Counted from the stretch's first letter, positions 42,389 through 51,786 are shown. The stretch is DNA of 64,000 nucleotides from Bradyrhizobium sp. Arg816 (GCF_029989365.1 NZ_JAPRAQ010000012.1:159244-223243), one strand, 5' to 3'. Numbers and translations: made by a program. The notes: generated by a model from the sequence alone, not told the origin.

Positions 42389-43303
42389 TCAGCCGGCCTT
42401 GACGACCGCGGCGACTTCCGCGGCCGTCGGCATCGACGGCCCGGCGCCCATCCGCTGCACGCTGATCGAGGCGGCCGCGTTGGCGAAAGCGAGCGCGGTA
42501 CGCAGGGACACGCCCTCCGCCAGCTGCGCCGCGAGTGCGCCGACGAAGCAATCGCCGGCGCCTGTCGTGTCGACCGCCTTCACCGCGCGGCCGGGCACCG
42601 CGAATTCCTCGCCGCCGGCGAGCGCGAGCACGCCCCGCTTGCCGAGCGTCACGCAGATGGTCTGGTCCGCGCGCGCCTGAAGTTGCCGCGCGACGTCGAT
42701 GATCCTTGCGGCCTCGTCGCCGTCGGAGAGCTCCACACCCGCGAGGAAGCCGAGCTCGGTCTCGTTCAGCACGAGGATATCGACGAGCGCCAGCAGTTCG
42801 GCGGACATCTTTTGCGCGGGTGCCGGGTTGAGCAGCGTCGTGGCGCCGGCGCTACGGGCGCGTTGGAAGAAGGCGGCAATCGTCGGCAGCGGAATCTCGA
42901 ACTGGCTGACGGCCACATCGCCTGTCGCCAGCGGAACGTCCGCGACATCGTCGGCGCCGACCAGCGCGTTGCTGCCGGGGATGACGACGATGGTGTTGTC
43001 GGAGGCCGCGACGGTGATGATCGCGGTGCCGCTATGCGTGTCGGCGTCCCGAACAGAGCCGAGGTCGATGCCCTGCGCACCGAGGAACGTCCGCAACTCA
43101 GCGCCAAATGAATCCTTGCCCAGCCGGCCGATCAGCGTGGTCTTCGTACCGAGCCGTGACGCCGCGACGGCCTGGTTCGCGCCCTTGCCGCCGGGAAAAT
43201 ACAGCACCTGCCGGCCGGCGACGGTCTCGCCGACTTTTGGGTGACGATCGGCGGTCGCCACCACATCCATGTTGATGCTGCCGGCGATAAAGACGCGCCC
43301 CAT
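42389..43303 (-). CDS. rbsK: ribokinase
   Basis: A 304-residue PfkB-family sugar kinase closely matching ribokinase, which phosphorylates ribose at O5. The N-terminal signature is YFPGGKGANQAVAASRLG. The C-terminal signature, DTTGAGDCFVGALAAQLAEG, has the catalytic Asp in GAGD. It is the second gene of a pair with another PfkB kinase 17 bases upstream. No ribose transporter is next to it, so the assignment to ribose is by sequence only. Confidence 0.88.
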   Translation of the reverse strand: MGRVFIAGSINMDVVATADRHPKVGETVAGRQVLYFPGGKGANQAVAASRLGTKTTLIGRLGKDSFGAELRTFLGAQGIDLGSVRDADTHSGTAIITVAASDNTIVVIPGSNALVGADDVADVPLATGDVAVSQFEIPLPTIAAFFQRARSAGATTLLNPAPAQKMSAELLALVDILVLNETELGFLAGVELSDGDEAARIIDVARQLQARADQTICVTLGKRGVLALAGGEEFAVPGRAVKAVDTTGAGDCFVGALAAQLAEGVSLRTALAFANAAASISVQRMGAGPSMPTAAEVAAVVKAG

Positions 43304-43320
43304 AACAACCTCTTCGAAGT

Positions 43321-44214
43321 CTAGACCCTGACTTCGAACTCGTGCCTGACTTTGGCAATGTCCACAAGGGTCGGTAGCCCGGCCTCGTTGCCGAGCCGCT
43401 GGATCTTGAAGGTCGAGGCGGCGCGGGCAAAATCAAAATGCTCGCGCCAGCTTTTGCCGGGGTGGGCGAGGTAGGAATAGACATAGGCGCCGTGGAAGAC
43501 GTCGCCGGCGCCGTTGGTGTCGATCACGCGCTCGCGCGGGATCGGCATCGCCGGCATGACCTCGACCGCACCCGTTTCATTGTACCAGAGCAGGCCCTTC
43601 TCACCCATGGTGACGCCGCCGATCTTGCAGCCGCGGCTTTTGAGGTAGTCGAGCATCTTCTCGGGCGTCAGGTCCATCTGCTCGCACAGGCGTTCGGCGA
43701 CGATGGCGACGTCGATGAATGCGAGCAGCTCATGCGTGTTGGTGCGCAGGCCGCCGCCGTCGAGCGAGGTCAGGATTCCGGCCTCGCGGCAGACCTTTGC
43801 ATAGTGGATCGCGGCATCGGGCTGATGGCCGTCGATGTGCAGGGCGCGGCAGCCGCCGAGATTGAGCATCGGGAACGGATGGATGTGCTCGTCGTCGCGG
43901 CAGCGGACGATGGCGCGCTTGCCGTCCTTGGGCATGATGAAGGACAGCGAGGACTGGTTCACCTTCCGCCCGTGCAGCGAGATCGCGTATTTCGCGCACA
44001 TGTCCTGGAACATCCGCCCCAGCCAGTCATTGGCCGCCGTGGCGATGAGATCGGGCACGATGCCGAGCTTGGCGCAGCAGAACGCCGCCGTGACCGCGTT
44101 GCCGCCGAAGGAGACCGCGTAATCGGTTGCCACGTGCTTTTCGTCGCCGGTCGGCATGTGGTCGGTGATGAAGACGACGTCGATATAGGTCTGACCGATA
44201 AAGAGAGCCTGCAT
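43321..44214 (-). CDS. PfkB-family carbohydrate kinase
   Basis: A 297-residue sugar kinase with the PfkB signatures SFGGNAVTAAF and DTNGAGDVFHGAYV (catalytic Asp in GAGD). It differs from the adjacent ribokinase in most positions, so the pair is not a recent duplication. Members of this group phosphorylate nucleosides, sulfo-sugars or keto-deoxy sugars; the substrate is unclear. It is followed after 17 bases by the ribokinase gene, and the two probably form an operon. Confidence 0.85.
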   Translation of the reverse strand: MQALFIGQTYIDVVFITDHMPTGDEKHVATDYAVSFGGNAVTAAFCCAKLGIVPDLIATAANDWLGRMFQDMCAKYAISLHGRKVNQSSLSFIMPKDGKRAIVRCRDDEHIHPFPMLNLGGCRALHIDGHQPDAAIHYAKVCREAGILTSLDGGGLRTNTHELLAFIDVAIVAERLCEQMDLTPEKMLDYLKSRGCKIGGVTMGEKGLLWYNETGAVEVMPAMPIPRERVIDTNGAGDVFHGAYVYSYLAHPGKSWREHFDFARAASTFKIQRLGNEAGLPTLVDIAKVRHEFEVRV

Positions 44215-44422
44215 TGGTTGTCCGTGATGCGCTGGGTGGTCCCGGCCGGCGGGCTTACTCTAACACCGGTTCCGCTCTAGGGACGCTGAAATTATTCGCA
44301 AATCTGCCGCCCGAGCGCTTGAGGTCGGCATGGGGCCGGAATACGACCATCACCGGTCCATGCCAAGCCCGGACAAACGCCGTCCTTCGGAATATGGTTC
44401 CAGGTCGATCAAGGGGGGAATG

Positions 44423-45271
44423 ATGATCACCGGCCTCGATCACGTCGTCGCCCTGGTGAGGGATATCGGTGCGGCCAAGGCGGCGTATCAGACGCTGCTC
44501 GGGCGCGCGCCGGCTTGGCAGAATTCCGGCGAGGGCGCCGACCGCGTGCTGTTCACGCTTGCGAACATGACGATCGAGCTGATGGCGCCGAGCGGCTTTA
44601 ACGTCGCGGCGGACCGGATCCGCGCGCTGCTCGACGACCGCGAGGGCGTGCTCGCCAGCCTGTGCTTTCGTGTCGCAGACATGGGCAAGATGCGCCGGCG
44701 GCTGGAGCGGGTGGCCTTGAGGCCTGATCCGGTCGCCGAGGTCGAAAGCAACGACGTCGAGAGCGGCGCAGTCCTGCACTGGAAACGCACGCGTGCCGCA
44801 ACCGAATTGACGCGCGGCGTGCGCATGTTCTTCCTCGAGCTCGCCGAGGAGCGGCCGCTGTCGGCTGCGACCGACCTCGCGCCGATCGATGGGCTCGACC
44901 ATGTCGTGATCACCACCGAGGAGTCCGACCGCGCCGCTGCGCTCTATGGCGCGCGGCTCGGCCTTGAGCTCGCACTGGACCGCTCGCACCAGGATTGGGG
45001 CCAGCTGATGTTCTTCCGCTGCGGCGACCTCATCGTCGAACTGGTGCGCCGCCCCGTGGCCGGTGGGGATTCCCTGCATGACCGTCTCTGGGGCCTGAGC
45101 TGGCGGGTCGCCGACATCGACGCCACGCGCGCCCGCCTGATCGCCGCCGGCCTCGACGTCACCGAGGTGCGCAACGGCCGCAAGCCGGGCACGCGGATCA
45201 TGACGGTGCGAAACGGGACCTGCGGGATCCAGACGGTGCTGCTGGAACGCTCGCCGAAGCCGGTGGAGTAA
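44423..45271 (+). CDS. double VOC-domain protein (glyoxalase/dioxygenase superfamily)
   Basis: A 282-residue protein with two VOC modules: residues about 2-115 (ITGLDHVVALVRDIGAAKAAY) and about 150-275 (IDGLDHVVITTEESDRAAALY). Each starts with the GLDHVV strand whose His binds metal in this fold. The arrangement resembles glyoxalase-like domain proteins and extradiol dioxygenases, but not enough ligands could be assigned to decide. GGGGGGAATG precedes ATG 44423; ATG 44420 is an alternative. No obvious partner genes. Confidence 0.8.
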   Translation: MITGLDHVVALVRDIGAAKAAYQTLLGRAPAWQNSGEGADRVLFTLANMTIELMAPSGFNVAADRIRALLDDREGVLASLCFRVADMGKMRRRLERVALRPDPVAEVESNDVESGAVLHWKRTRAATELTRGVRMFFLELAEERPLSAATDLAPIDGLDHVVITTEESDRAAALYGARLGLELALDRSHQDWGQLMFFRCGDLIVELVRRPVAGGDSLHDRLWGLSWRVADIDATRARLIAAGLDVTEVRNGRKPGTRIMTVRNGTCGIQTVLLERSPKPVE

Positions 45272-45319
45272 GGGGCCGTACTCTTCCCGCGTCGTTGTGC
45301 GGATGCGACGAAGACTCCC

Positions 45320-45409
45320 GTAGGGTGGGCAAAGCGGAGCGTGCCCACGTCTTTGCCCAATTGATGAGAAGACGTGGGCACGGCGCAAATGCGCCTTTGC
45401 CCACCCTAC
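45320..45409. repeat. palindromic intergenic repeat, family B
   Basis: GTAGGGTGGGCAAAG (45320-45334) and CTTTGCCCACCCTAC (45395-45409), with an inner CGTGCCCACGTCTT / AAGACGTGGGCACG dyad. Same family as 29166-29252. Confidence 0.87.
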
Positions 45410-45451
45410 GAAGCTGCGTCCGGGGCACGAGATCGTTCTCAAACGCCCGCC

Positions 45452-45466
45452 CGCGTGTTACACGCG
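45452..45466. promoter_or_regulatory. 15-bp palindrome, candidate TetR operator
   Basis: CGCGTGTTACACGCG is perfectly symmetrical about its central T and lies 28 bp before the start of the TetR gene, where autorepression sites of this family are usually found. Confidence 0.5.
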
Positions 45467-45494
45467 TCATGACAGCACCCAGCGAGCAACCGGT

Positions 45495-46202
45495 TTGGCG
45501 AAGGCAAAGCGAACTCTGAAATGGCAGCGCGACCCCGAGGGGATGCGGCTGCGCATTCTCGAAGCTGCCAAGCAGGAGTTTTCGGCCCACGGCCTTGCCG
45601 GAGCGCGTGTCGACCGCATCGCGGCGAAGGCCGGCGCCAACAAGCGCATGCTCTACTATCACGTCGGCAACAAGGACGAGCTCTATCTCGCGGTGCTCGA
45701 AGGCGCCTATGACAAGATCCGCAGCGAAGAGCGGGGGCTGGATCTCGAGCATCTCGATCCACCCGAAGCGATCCGGCGCCTGATCGAGTTCACCTGGAAC
45801 TACTTCCTGCGCAACCCGGAATTCCTGTCGCTGCTCCAGACCGAGAATCTCGCGCGCGCAAAGCACCTCAAGCGCTCGACCAAGGTCAAGTCGATGCACT
45901 CGCCCTTCGTCGAGATGATCCGCACCGTGGTGCTGCGCGGCGTCGACAGCGGCGATTTCCAGGTCGCGGTCGATCCGGTGCAGCTCTATATCTCGATCGC
46001 GGGGCTCTGCTTCTTCTATCTCTCCAATTCGGCCACGTTGAGCGTGATCTTCGGCCGCGATCTGCTGGCCAAGGACGCCAAGGACGAGCGGCTTTCGCAC
46101 ATGGTCGGCCTCGTGCTGGCCGCGCTGACGGGGCGATCGACCGCGCTGTTCGAGATCGCCAAGGCGCCGAAGTCGCGCAGCGCGGTGGCGCAGACGGTTT
46201 AG
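45495..46202 (+). CDS. TetR/AcrR-family transcriptional regulator
   Basis: A 235-residue regulator with an N-terminal TetR helix-turn-helix (RILEAAKQEFSAHGLAGARVDRIAAKAGANKRMLYYHVGNKDELY). The C-terminal ligand domain is large (residues about 80-220) and resembles the TetR_C_33/PsrA-like group (LLQTENLARAKHLKRST). The frame begins at TTG 45495; no in-frame ATG lies upstream and the ribosome site is unclear. The next genes in the same direction are the ABC importer and catabolic cluster 320 bases on, which it may control. Confidence 0.88.
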   Translation: MAKAKRTLKWQRDPEGMRLRILEAAKQEFSAHGLAGARVDRIAAKAGANKRMLYYHVGNKDELYLAVLEGAYDKIRSEERGLDLEHLDPPEAIRRLIEFTWNYFLRNPEFLSLLQTENLARAKHLKRSTKVKSMHSPFVEMIRTVVLRGVDSGDFQVAVDPVQLYISIAGLCFFYLSNSATLSVIFGRDLLAKDAKDERLSHMVGLVLAALTGRSTALFEIAKAPKSRSAVAQTV

Positions 46203-46257
46203 CGGCCTAATCCGCGCGTTGGTGGACTAATCGTCCGTCGTTTCCTCAATCTCCGCC

Positions 46258-46358
46258 GTCATTCCCCGCGAAGGCGGGCAATCCAGTATTCCAGAGACGG
46301 TTGAGATTGAACCGAGAAGCCGCGGCGTACTGGATTCCCCGCCTTCGCGGGGAATGAC
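46258..46358. repeat. palindromic intergenic repeat, family D (GTCATTCCCCGCGAAGGCGG)
   Basis: GTCATTCCCCGCGAAGGCGG at 46258 is matched by its complement ending at 46358, and the inner segments CCAGTA / TACTGG also pair. It fills much of the 320-base gap between the TetR gene and the ABC importer; the remainder (46359-46522) shows no further gene or clear promoter. Confidence 0.85.
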
Positions 46359-46522
46359 ACCGAGGGTGGGGCGGTCTCGTGCCCTGACGTGGCGCAGCAG
46401 CGCGTCCGGGACACGAGCGGAGGCCAGGAACCGGCACAAAACGTCACAGGGAAAGCTCTGGACAGTATTTATCCAACGAGTTAATTTCTCCCCCGAACGA
46501 AGAAGAATGCCGGGAGTGAGAC

Positions 46523-47332
46523 GTGGCTGAGTTGAAGCCGCAAGGTGCGGTGTCCAAGATGCTGAACGCGGCCTGGGTCCGGCCGTTTTTGTTCCTGGTC
46601 TTCATCGTCGTGGCCTGGGACCTCGCAATCCGCCTGTTCAGGATCCCCGCCTATCAGATCCCGGCGCCGGCCGACGTCGTCGCGGTGCTGCGCACCGAAT
46701 GGCCGGAACTGCTGCGCCAGTCCTGGCCGACCACCTATGCCACCGTCTGCGGCTTCCTGCTGTCGGCGCTGTTCGGCATCCCCGTCGCCATGCTGATCGC
46801 GGGCTCGAAGACGGTGGAGAGCTATGTCTATCCGCTGCTGGTGTTCTCGCAATCCGTGCCGAAGATCGCGATCGCGCCGCTGTTCGTGGTGTGGTTTGGC
46901 TTCGGGATCATTCCAAAAGTGATTTCGGCGTCCCTGCTCGGCTTCTTCCCCGTGGTCGTTTCCGCCGTGCAGGGCTTCAAGTCCGTCGACCCCGACATGG
47001 TCGATCTCGCCCGCGCCATGCAGGGCAGCCGCTTCCGGGTTTTCCTCGCGGTGAACCTGCCGCACGCGCTGCCGGCGATCTTCTCCGGCCTCAAAGTGTC
47101 GGTGACGCTCGCCGTGGTCGGCGCCGTCGTCGGCGAGTTCGTCGGCTCCAATTCCGGCATCGGCTACGTGATGCAGCGCTCGATCGGCACGTTCGACCTG
47201 CCGACGATGTTCGCAGCGCTGGTGATCCTGGCGCTGCTCGGCGTGATCCTGTTTTGGATCGTGGACCGGATCGAGAAGCTGGTCATTCCCTGGCATGTCA
47301 GCCAGCGTGAAGACGTGATTTTCGCCTCGTAA
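46523..47332 (+). CDS. ABC transporter permease (NitT/TauT/thiamine-precursor type)
   Basis: A 269-residue permease with about six spans. The ATPase-docking loop is ARAMQGSRFRVFLAVNLPHALP. It resembles SsuC/TauC and ThiX-type permeases. It starts at GTG 46523, five bases after GGGAG. It leads a run of eight genes in one direction (importer, enolase-family enzyme, Gfo/Idh/MocA enzyme, DUF993 protein, isomerase). Here the permease precedes the binding protein, which is unusual relative to nrtABC. Confidence 0.9.
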   Translation: MAELKPQGAVSKMLNAAWVRPFLFLVFIVVAWDLAIRLFRIPAYQIPAPADVVAVLRTEWPELLRQSWPTTYATVCGFLLSALFGIPVAMLIAGSKTVESYVYPLLVFSQSVPKIAIAPLFVVWFGFGIIPKVISASLLGFFPVVVSAVQGFKSVDPDMVDLARAMQGSRFRVFLAVNLPHALPAIFSGLKVSVTLAVVGAVVGEFVGSNSGIGYVMQRSIGTFDLPTMFAALVILALLGVILFWIVDRIEKLVIPWHVSQREDVIFAS

Positions 47333-47388
47333 CTACAACAACGAACGGCCACCAACGGCCGACGCAACAACGACAAGGGAGAGTGACG

Positions 47389-48381
47389 ATGAAGCGGTGG
47401 ATAGGAGCTGTCTCGGCTGCGCTGATGGTGTTTGCGGCGATGCCCGCGCAGGCAGCCGACAAGGTCGTGCTGATGCTCAACTGGTACGTCTATGGTGAGC
47501 ACGCGCCGTTCTATTACGGCAAGGCCAAGGGCATCTATGCCGCCGAAGGCATCGATCTCGAAATCCAGGAAGGCCGCGGATCGGCTGCGACCACGCAGGC
47601 TGTCGCCGCCAAGACCGCCGATTTCGGCTATGTCGACGTCCCCACCATGATGCGCGCCGCGATCAAGGGCGCGCCTGTCGTCGCGACCGGCGTGCTGCTG
47701 CAGACCAGCCCGATGTCCGCCATGGGTTTTGCCGACAAGAACATCAAAAAGCCCGAGGACATCAAGGGCAAGACGGTGGCGATCACGCCGGCCGACTCCA
47801 TGACCCAGATCTGGCCGCTGTTCCTGAAAAAGACCGGCCTGAAGGAGAGCGATTTCCAGACGGTCGCCGGCGACGGCCAGACCAAGCTCAACGCCGTCAT
47901 CAACGGCCAGGCTGATCTGCTGCTCGGCTACGTCATGGACCAGTCGATGAAGATCAAGGACGCCACCGGCAAGGACGTGTTCCCGATCAAGTTCGCCGAC
48001 TACGGCATCAACATGGTCTCCTCCGGCATCATCGCCAACGCCGACTATGTGAAGGCCAATGCCGATCTCGTCCGCCGCTTCATGTCGGCGACGACCAAGG
48101 CGGTCGAAGCCGCCGAGAAGGAGCCGAAGGCCGCCGCGCAATCGATCCTCGATGCCAACCCCAAGGGCGGCAAGATCGATACGCTGACGCAGGGCTTTGA
48201 GCTGACCATTCCGCTCTACCGGACCGCGGAGACCAAGAGCAAGCGGCCGTTCCAGGTCACCGACCAGAACATGACGGACTCCGTCAATCTGATGGTCGAA
48301 TATGGCGGGCTGGATGCCAAGGCCAAGGAGAACCCGAAGGCCTTCTACACCAACGATTATCTGCCGAAGAGCGGATCGTGA
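47389..48381 (+). CDS. ABC transporter substrate-binding protein (NMT1/THI5-like)
   Basis: A 330-residue periplasmic binding protein with a signal peptide ending AMPAQA. The segment LMLNWYVYGEHAPFYYGKAKGIYAAEGIDLEIQEGRG matches the NMT1/THI5-like group (ThiY and relatives). Those proteins bind pyrimidine thiamine precursors, riboflavin-like or other cyclic compounds. Given the catabolic genes behind it, a cyclic polyol or aromatic-like carbon source is as likely as a vitamin precursor. AAGGGAGAGTGACG precedes ATG 47389. Confidence 0.88.
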   Translation: MKRWIGAVSAALMVFAAMPAQAADKVVLMLNWYVYGEHAPFYYGKAKGIYAAEGIDLEIQEGRGSAATTQAVAAKTADFGYVDVPTMMRAAIKGAPVVATGVLLQTSPMSAMGFADKNIKKPEDIKGKTVAITPADSMTQIWPLFLKKTGLKESDFQTVAGDGQTKLNAVINGQADLLLGYVMDQSMKIKDATGKDVFPIKFADYGINMVSSGIIANADYVKANADLVRRFMSATTKAVEAAEKEPKAAAQSILDANPKGGKIDTLTQGFELTIPLYRTAETKSKRPFQVTDQNMTDSVNLMVEYGGLDAKAKENPKAFYTNDYLPKSGS

Positions 48382-49226
48382 AGCAAGCCGCAGCCGTGAG
48401 CGAAACCGCGCAGCAGGCCGCGCATCTGAGACTGGTGAGCGACCGGGCTGCCGGCGATGCGTCGGGCATCAAATTGTCCGGCGTGTCGAAAACCTACCGG
48501 ACGCGCGACGGCGACGTGCCGTCGCTGCGTCCGCTCGATTTCCACATCAACGACGGCGAGTTCTTCGTCGTGGTCGGCCCAAGCGGCTGCGGCAAGTCCA
48601 CGCTGCTCAAGCTGATCTCGGGATTGCTGCCGCCGACATCAGGCGAGGTCCTGGTCGAGGGCGAGAATGTGACGAAGCCGCACGGCAATGTCGGCATCGT
48701 CTTCCAGAACGCGCTGCTGCTGCCCTGGCGCAACATCCTCAACAACGTGATGCTGCCGATCGACATGAAGCGTCTCGCCCGACAACACTATCTCGACCGC
48801 GCCAAGGCGCTGCTGAAGCTGGTCGGGCTGGAAGGTTTCGAGAGGAAGCTGCCCTGGCAGCTCTCCGGCGGCATGCAGCAGCGCGCCTCGATCTGTCGTG
48901 CGCTGGTGCACGATCCCAAGATCATGCTGATGGACGAGCCGTTCGGCGCGCTCGACGCGCTGACGCGCGAGCGCATGAATGTCGAGCTGATGCGGATTCA
49001 GCGCGAGACCAGGAAGACGGTGCTGCTGATCACGCATTCGATTCCGGAAGCCGTTTTCCTCGCCGACCGCGTGCTGGTCATGACCGAGCGGCCCGGCGCG
49101 ATCGCGGCGATCTACGACGTGCCGCTGCCGCGCCCGCGTTCGCTCGACGTGATGGCGGATCCTGTCTTCACCGAGCTCGTGCAACGCATCCGCAAGCATT
49201 TCTTCTCACAGGGTGCACTGGACTGA
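48378..49226 (+). CDS. ABC transporter ATP-binding protein
   Basis: A 282-residue ATPase with Walker A GPSGCGKST, signature LSGGMQQR, Walker B LMDEPFGALDALT and switch His in LITHSIPEAV. A 30-residue N-terminal extension precedes the core. The GTG start at 48378 overlaps the stop of the binding protein gene (GTGA), so translation is coupled. The enolase-family gene starts five bases after its stop, tying the importer directly to the catabolic enzymes. Confidence 0.9.
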   Translation: MKQAAAVSETAQQAAHLRLVSDRAAGDASGIKLSGVSKTYRTRDGDVPSLRPLDFHINDGEFFVVVGPSGCGKSTLLKLISGLLPPTSGEVLVEGENVTKPHGNVGIVFQNALLLPWRNILNNVMLPIDMKRLARQHYLDRAKALLKLVGLEGFERKLPWQLSGGMQQRASICRALVHDPKIMLMDEPFGALDALTRERMNVELMRIQRETRKTVLLITHSIPEAVFLADRVLVMTERPGAIAAIYDVPLPRPRSLDVMADPVFTELVQRIRKHFFSQGALD

Positions 49227-49231
49227 CGATC

Positions 49232-50638
49232 ATGGCGCCGCGCCTGAAGCTGCGAGACATCGCTTTCTTCGAACGTCCCGTGCATTTCGCGCGGCCGTTC
49301 CGCTTTGGCGCGATCACGATCAACGCGACGCCGCAGCTGTTCGTGCGGGTCGAGGTCGAGGTCGAGGGCAGGGGCACGGCCGTCGGCGCCAGCGCCGAGT
49401 TGCTGGTGCCAAAATGGTTCGACAAGCGGCCGGAGCTGTCGCCGGCACAAACGGTCGATGGCTTGCGACGCTCGCTTGAGATCGCGCGCGGTCTTTACCT
49501 GGCGCGGACCGGATTCTTGACGGCGTTCGATCTGCATGCCTCGTGCATCGGTGCGCAGATCGCGACCTGTGCGAACAAGAACATTCCGGCGCTTGCGGCG
49601 GCTTATGGCCCGGCCGAAATCGACAAGGCGATCCTCGATGCGCTGCTCCGCGGTGTCGAGACGAACTTCTTTGACGGCATGGGAGGCAACATTGCCGGCA
49701 TCGATGCGCGGCTCTCGCCTGACCTGAATGATGGGGATATCGCGCGATTTCTCGTTATTGCCAATCAGTACCGGTCTGAACGCGTTGCCGTTCGCCACAC
49801 TGTCGGCCTCGACGACAAGGTCGAGGGCGATGGCGGCGTAGCCGATCCGAAGGAGAATTCCGGCGCTCGCTATTTCAAGCTGAAGCTCGGCGGCGATCCG
49901 GAGGCAGATGCCGCCCGGTTGATCCGTATTGGACGTGAGCTGGCGCCGCTGCCTTTTGATTACAAGGTGACGCTTGACGGCAATGAGCAATATGCGGATT
50001 TGACGGCGCTCACGACCCTGGTCAGCCGGCTGGAGCGCGACGACGCCCTGGAACCGATCTTTCGCAAGCTGCTCTATATCGAACAGCCCATGCCGCGCGA
50101 CGTCACGCGTCAATCGTCGCTCAGTGAAGCCTTGCGTTGGCGCGATTTCATTATCGACGAAGCGGACGATTCCTATGACGCCTGGCCGACCGCTTACAAA
50201 CTCGGTTACCGCGGCGTCTCGTCGAAGTCCTGCAAAGGCATCTACAAGTCGATCGTAAACTTCACCCGCATCGCCAAGCTGAACGACGAGGGTGCGGAGT
50301 GTCTCGTGACGGGCGAAGATCTGACTTGCCAGCCCGGGCTTGCTCTTCAACAGGATCTGGCACTCGGCGCGCTCCTTTGCCTCGAGCATGCCGAGCGCAA
50401 CGGCCACCACTATGTCGACGGTTTCGGCGAGACGCCGCCCGCTGAAGCGCAGGCTTTCGCGGCCGCGCATCCAGATCTCTATGCCGATGCCGGGCAGGGC
50501 ATCCGCCTCTCCATTCACAACGGCGATCTCCTGACGGGATCGCTCAAGACAGTGGGCTTTGCGACGTCGGTCCATCCGGACTGGTCGGCGCTCCGCCCGC
50601 TCGAACATCCAACTTCACTTCAGGAGCAATTGGCATGA
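49232..50638 (+). CDS. enolase-superfamily enzyme (mandelate racemase/MLE type), long form
   Basis: A 468-residue member of the enolase superfamily. The barrel residues of the MLE subgroup are seen: K-x-K at 216/218 (YFKLKLGG), metal ligands Asp249 (TLDGNE), Glu284 (YIEQPMP) and Asp309 (IIDEADDS), and the opposite lysine near 332/335 (SSKSCKG). Such enzymes abstract the proton next to a carboxylate (dehydration, racemisation, cycloisomerisation). It is about 90 residues longer than usual, with an insert around 187-212. Its stop overlaps the next gene's start (ATGA). Substrate unknown, probably what the ABC system imports. Confidence 0.85.
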   Translation: MAPRLKLRDIAFFERPVHFARPFRFGAITINATPQLFVRVEVEVEGRGTAVGASAELLVPKWFDKRPELSPAQTVDGLRRSLEIARGLYLARTGFLTAFDLHASCIGAQIATCANKNIPALAAAYGPAEIDKAILDALLRGVETNFFDGMGGNIAGIDARLSPDLNDGDIARFLVIANQYRSERVAVRHTVGLDDKVEGDGGVADPKENSGARYFKLKLGGDPEADAARLIRIGRELAPLPFDYKVTLDGNEQYADLTALTTLVSRLERDDALEPIFRKLLYIEQPMPRDVTRQSSLSEALRWRDFIIDEADDSYDAWPTAYKLGYRGVSSKSCKGIYKSIVNFTRIAKLNDEGAECLVTGEDLTCQPGLALQQDLALGALLCLEHAERNGHHYVDGFGETPPAEAQAFAAAHPDLYADAGQGIRLSIHNGDLLTGSLKTVGFATSVHPDWSALRPLEHPTSLQEQLA

Positions 50639-51786
50639 CCACCCAACGCCTCGGCCTCATCATGAACGGCGTTACCGGCCGCATGGGTCTCAACCAGCAT
50701 CTGATCCGCTCGATTGTCGCGATTCGCGAGCAGGGCGGCGTTCGCTTGAGGAACGGCGACCGCGTCATGCCCGATCCGATCCTCGTCGGCCGCAGCGCCG
50801 ACAAGGTCGAAGCCCTCGCCAAGCGCTACAACATCACGCGCTGGACCACCGACCTCGATGCGGCGCTCGCCGACAAGAACGACACCATGTTCTTCGACGC
50901 CGCGACCACGCAGGCGCGGCCGGGCCTTCTGACCCAGGCCATCAATGCCGGCAAGCACGTCTATTGCGAGAAGCCGATCGCGACGAATTTTGAAGAGGCC
51001 CTCGAAGTCGTCAAGCTTGCGAACGCCAAGGGCGTCAAGCACGGCACGGTGCAGGACAAGCTGTTCCTGCCGGGCCTGAAGAAGATCGCCTTCCTGCGCG
51101 ACTCCGGCTTCTTCGGCCGCATCCTCTCGGTGCGCGGCGAATTCGGCTATTGGGTGTTCGAAGGCGGCTGGCAGGAAGCGCAGCGGCCGTCCTGGAACTA
51201 CCGCGACGAGGACGGCGGCGGCATCATCCTCGACATGGTCTGCCACTGGCGCTACGTGCTCGACAATCTCTTCGGCAACGTCCAGAGCGTGGTCTGCATC
51301 GGCAACACCGACATCCCCGAGCGTTTTGACGAGCAGGGCAAGAAGTACAAGGCGACCGCGGACGATTCCGCCTACGCGACCTTCCAGCTCGAAGGCGGCG
51401 TCATCGCGCACATCAACATGTCCTGGGTGACGCGCGTCTATCGCGACGACCTCGTCACCTTCCAGGTCGACGGCACGCACGGCTCGGCGGTCGCGGGCCT
51501 GTCGGATTGCATGATCCAGACGCGGCAGGCGACGCCCCGGCCGGTGTGGAATCCCGACGAGAAGCGGCTGCACGATTTCTACGGAGACTGGCAGAAGCTG
51601 CCTGACAACGTCACCTACGACAACGGCTTTAGGGAGCAATGGGAGATGTTCATCCGCCACGTCTACGAGGACGCGCCCTACAAGTTCACGCTGCTCGAAG
51701 GCGTCAAGGGCGTGCAGCTCGCCGAATGCGCGCTGAAGAGCTGGAAGGAGCGGCGCTGGATCGACGTCGCCCCGATCAAGGCCTGA
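50635..51786 (+). CDS. Gfo/Idh/MocA-family NAD(P)-dependent oxidoreductase
   Basis: A 383-residue dehydrogenase of the glucose-fructose / inositol dehydrogenase family. The N-terminal Rossmann part begins LGLIMNGVTGRMGLNQHLI. The catalytic motif is YCEKPIATNFEEAL (Glu-Lys-Pro). A second HLV-type motif is DMVCHWRYVL. It overlaps the enolase-family gene by four bases and would oxidise a ring or chain hydroxyl of the imported polyol-like compound. A palindromic repeat separates it from the DUF993 gene. Confidence 0.9.
   Translation: MTTQRLGLIMNGVTGRMGLNQHLIRSIVAIREQGGVRLRNGDRVMPDPILVGRSADKVEALAKRYNITRWTTDLDAALADKNDTMFFDAATTQARPGLLTQAINAGKHVYCEKPIATNFEEALEVVKLANAKGVKHGTVQDKLFLPGLKKIAFLRDSGFFGRILSVRGEFGYWVFEGGWQEAQRPSWNYRDEDGGGIILDMVCHWRYVLDNLFGNVQSVVCIGNTDIPERFDEQGKKYKATADDSAYATFQLEGGVIAHINMSWVTRVYRDDLVTFQVDGTHGSAVAGLSDCMIQTRQATPRPVWNPDEKRLHDFYGDWQKLPDNVTYDNGFREQWEMFIRHVYEDAPYKFTLLEGVKGVQLAECALKSWKERRWIDVAPIKA

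Noticed and set aside
45468..45518. 16-codon ATG frame overlapping the TetR start as a leader peptide
   Set aside because: No ribosome site, and the overlap is out of frame without start/stop coupling.
49112..50608. 498-codon - strand frame opposite the enolase-superfamily gene
   Set aside because: The + strand frame shows all barrel metal ligands and lysines; the reverse frame shows none of any family.
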